Shown piece by piece: positions 62,244 through 64,000 of a stretch of 64,000 bases of DNA (its first letter is position 1; every line of letters starts with the position of its first letter). This DNA is from Bacteroidales bacterium (GTDB lineage Bacteria > Bacteroidota > Bacteroidia > Bacteroidales > ML635J-15). The notes under the pieces were generated by a model that was given only the letters and a program-made list of their open reading frames with translations, was not told the DNA's origin and ran no database searches. Where the stretch lies: contig JAGCDJ010000037.1 of the NCBI GenBank assembly GCA_017651185.1, positions 29,859 to 93,858 of the forward strand. Reading direction: 5' to 3'. The position numbers were made by a program, and so were the translations under genes.

Positions 62244-62322
62244 TTATAACTTACTAAATCAATGTAAAAATATTTAGTTTTAGAAAACTATACCGCAAAA
62301 ATATGCTTATAATTTACTAAAT
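62244..62322 (-). repeat. 79-bp flanking repeat, right copy (45-bp identical core)
   Basis: The core 62278-62322 is identical to 60734-60778. TTATAAYWTACTAAAW occurs at 62244 and 62307, 63 bp apart. The core includes TATTTTTG on the minus strand (62296-62303), which could be a second, distal promoter for the ATPase. Confidence 0.9.
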
Positions 62323-62880
62323 ATTGTATTGTTTATAACCTTTAGTTCACGCAGCGAAGCAAACTTTTCTTAAAAACTTCATTCCGCTCGAGTCGCGGGG
62401 GATTTTACTTTTTTTATTCGCCCCTATAATTGATTTTCAGCGGTGCTCATGATTGTCTTCGACAATTGTCAGCAAAAAAAGTAAACAAAAAAACTGTGTC
62501 CGCTGAGTCTGCTTCGCTAAAAATTGTCTGCACTACGCTAAAAGTCAGAAACTTGTTTCCGTTTTACTCCAACTTCGAACAGACTGACTTTTTACGCTTC
62601 GTTTCACCAATTTTCTTAACGCTCACCAGCCGCCCACTGAGCGGAGTCGATGGGCAAGGCGGCAATCAAGGTATACTCGCTTCGCTTCGTGAGCTAAAGG
62701 TTCTCCCTTCGGTCGATGTGTTTAAAAGATAATTTTCGCTTCGAGAAAAATATTGCAAATCTAGGTTCGTTACAACTTTTCACAAAGAATCCGCACACCC
62801 ATTTTCCTGCTACTAGCAGAATTCACATCCGCATCCATATATTTTGTTATTTTGCATTCGAACCCAAACGAAAAAATGAT
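62323..62880. other. Gene-free region with degenerate repeats
   Basis: About 560 bases without a convincing gene. A frame at 62430-62732 has no start context or protein-like composition. The stretch 62345-62600 has many short CTTCG/GCTTCGCT runs and looks like decayed sequence. It contains the second dispersed palindromic repeat and ends in a weak promoter-like TTATTTTG (62847-62854) before the next ATG. Confidence 0.5.
62632..62670 (+). repeat. Dispersed palindromic repeat, copy 2
   Basis: CACTGAGCGGAGTCGATGGG (62632-62651) resembles the widespread CACTGAGCGGAGTCGAAG element and is followed by CAAGGCGGCAATCAAG (62655-62670), identical to 56635-56650. With copy 1 it brackets the Asp-box, mcrBC and DUF234 genes. 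Confidence 0.62.
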
Positions 62881-63930
62881 ATGGACATAGAGAATAGAAT
62901 TAAGGAAATTGCTGTTTCACCACGAAACATTCACAAGGAGTTTTACGACGAGAAAGTAAAAACGCTACTCGCACAGCAAAAACAGGATCCGAACATAAAG
63001 GAATTGCAATTGAACAGCATTACGGTATTCGAGACAATAAAAGAACATTTCCCGGAGGCGACAATAACAAAGCGACTAGACTCATACTACGGTCTGCTGA
63101 TAAAACTTAAAAATGCGGATTTTCTCATACAGGGGCTGCGCGCATATAAAATCATTGAGCTAAAAAAGAATAACTATTTGCCTTTTGTATCCGAGTATAT
63201 TTTTACATCTGCATGTATTTCCACAATTCCAAACCTTATAGAATTTATGAAGGAGATTGACCGCCTGATGCCCGAATGGGAAAAGGAATTCGCCAATATG
63301 ATTGCCGCACACAGCAACGACATACTGGACAAGCAACGCAATTGGGTGTTGAAAGGAAAGCGTTCTGTGGACAACATTTTGGAATACCGAATAGAGTCGT
63401 TCCTGCTGGAATGTCGCCCAACGCCTAATTCAACTACGAATATGTCATTTGAAAACTTCCATATAAAAATCTACTATGCCCTGATTATAATTGATGTCCC
63501 CAATCATTGCAGTATAAGCCTTCGCAATAATGGAATTGATATAGAACACTTCAAACAACTGGACAAAATGATTCCAATTTGGATTGACGAGCTGGCGGAA
63601 CTGAACCTTGAGTACAAAAAACTGGAAAAATCGAAGGAAGTGGGGGAGTTAAGCGTTACGGCACTGGTAAAGAAAAAAATGAAAGCGCTTGGTTGCGAAT
63701 ACTACATCAAAAGAAACTTCAAGTCGATGTCGCTTTACATAAAAGTTGACCAACAATGTATGAGAAAATTCTTTTTGCCGTACAATGACATTGGGTTAAT
63801 CCGCAGACGACTTGATAGTATTGAAGATACATTCAAAGGCAAAATGATATACTACAATGCGTTCAGAATGAAGCTTATGGAGCAACGGCTGAAATGGACG
63901 AGGGAAATTCCAGAACCCAAAGATGAGTAA
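62881..63930 (+). CDS. Hypothetical protein with three diverged internal repeats
   Basis: 349 aa from the ATG at 62881; the open frame reaches 62716, but the added part is not protein-like. Charged and helical, with no signal peptide. Three repeats of about 95-110 residues can be aligned by a strand-like YYGLLIKLKNADF / FHIKIYYALIIIDVP / FKSMSLYIKVDQQ segment, the first two followed by a helix with L-M-P-x-W (EIDRLMPEWEKEF; LDKMIPIWIDELAE) and the third by RRRLDSIEDTFKG. No family recognised. Its position next to the ATPase and repeats suggests an accessory, possibly defence-related, gene. Confidence 0.65.
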   Translation: MDIENRIKEIAVSPRNIHKEFYDEKVKTLLAQQKQDPNIKELQLNSITVFETIKEHFPEATITKRLDSYYGLLIKLKNADFLIQGLRAYKIIELKKNNYLPFVSEYIFTSACISTIPNLIEFMKEIDRLMPEWEKEFANMIAAHSNDILDKQRNWVLKGKRSVDNILEYRIESFLLECRPTPNSTTNMSFENFHIKIYYALIIIDVPNHCSISLRNNGIDIEHFKQLDKMIPIWIDELAELNLEYKKLEKSKEVGELSVTALVKKKMKALGCEYYIKRNFKSMSLYIKVDQQCMRKFFLPYNDIGLIRRRLDSIEDTFKGKMIYYNAFRMKLMEQRLKWTREIPEPKDE

Positions 63931-63939
63931 ATTGTAATC

Positions 63940-63958
63940 TGCGACAAATTTTGACGCA
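63940..63958 (+). promoter_or_regulatory. 19-bp palindrome TRCGNCAAN3TTGNCGYA, copy 2
   Basis: TGCGACAA-ATT-TTGACGCA. Against copy 1 (55922-55940) the four differences outside the mismatched position are transitions, including a compensating A-T to G-C change in the arm. It lies 30 bases before a possible ATG at 63989. Confidence 0.5.
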
Positions 63959-63988
63959 ACTTGCACTTTCCTTTGTCCAAAAAATATT

Positions 63989-64000
63989 ATGGATATAAAG
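63989..64000 (+). CDS. Possible start of a further gene (partial)
   Basis: ATG followed by three codons (MDIK) to the window end. Support comes only from the upstream palindrome, a TTTG at 63972-63975 and the A-rich leader, which together resemble the arrangement before the 170-aa gene at 55987. Confidence 0.3.

Noticed and set aside
60700..62322. Insertion sequence
   Set aside because: The flanking repeats are direct, not inverted, and the enclosed gene is an ATPase with no transposase motif.
62430..62732. 100-codon frame in the right-hand gap
   Set aside because: No start context; it crosses the dispersed repeat, and the composition is not protein-like.

Overview
The window looks like a chromosomal piece of an anaerobic Bacteroidales-type bacterium (phylum Bacteroidota), probably uncultured. 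Evidence: five large secreted proteins end in a type IX secretion (T9SS) type A sorting domain, and a PorP/SprF-type T9SS membrane protein is present. Start sites are repeatedly preceded by the Bacteroidota -7 box TAnnTTTG, followed by A-rich rather than Shine-Dalgarno-rich leaders. There are family-restricted genes (DUF4290, DUF4924), a MurA with Asp in place of the catalytic Cys, and a HydE that points to an [FeFe]-hydrogenase. I see no rRNA, prophage, transposase or CRISPR array. One tRNA (Lys-UUU) is present.

Layout. 0-5.5 kb: end of a PatB/MalY-type aminotransferase; hydE; a three-gene leftward operon (hemerythrin protein, LuxR protein with a dead receiver, GT-C/TPR membrane protein). 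5.6-11.8 kb: zinc-ribbon membrane protein, M49-like lipoprotein, LTA-synthase-like phosphotransferase, mnmE. 11.8-13.4 kb: a DUF4143 ATPase preceded by five 33-bp tandem repeats. 13.5-17.7 kb: two tandem paralogous T9SS cargo proteins. 17.9-26.6 kb: Crp/Fnr regulator with rlmD, DUF4924 with Hsp15-like, OmpA-domain lipoprotein, TlpA-like protein, engB, PorP/SprF. 26.7-34.4 kb: small exported protein, DPP IV, and two T9SS proteins sharing an unrecognised domain. 34.5-40.6 kb: small lipoprotein, outer-membrane protein, uvrD, DUF4290-murA-thioredoxin cluster. 40.7-48.7 kb: tRNA-Lys, a five-PKD lysyl-endopeptidase-like T9SS protease, an Fe3+/cobalamin-type ABC importer, cinA. 48.7-55.9 kb: lipocalin-like lipoprotein, LytTR regulator-mtnA-class II aldolase operon, acyl-CoA synthetase-FGE-like-dacB operon. 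55.9-64 kb: an accessory, more A+T-rich stretch with unknown proteins, a mini Asp-box protein, McrBC, and a DUF234-type ATPase flanked by direct repeats.

How genes work together. The core is envelope building and protein export (MurA, DacB, LTA-synthase-like, T9SS cargo and PorP), peptide use (DPP IV, M49-like, T9SS protease) and translation upkeep (MnmE, RlmD, EngB, Hsp15-like). MtnA plus a class II aldolase suggest disposal of S-adenosylmethionine by-products through a DHAP-shunt-like route under a membrane-bound LytTR regulator. The right end resembles a small defence island. The two AAA+ ATPases with nuclease-like C termini each sit beside unusual non-coding repeats, and two distant accessory promoters share a covarying 19-bp palindrome. 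These are the most promising unexplained signals here. All functions are read from sequence alone.
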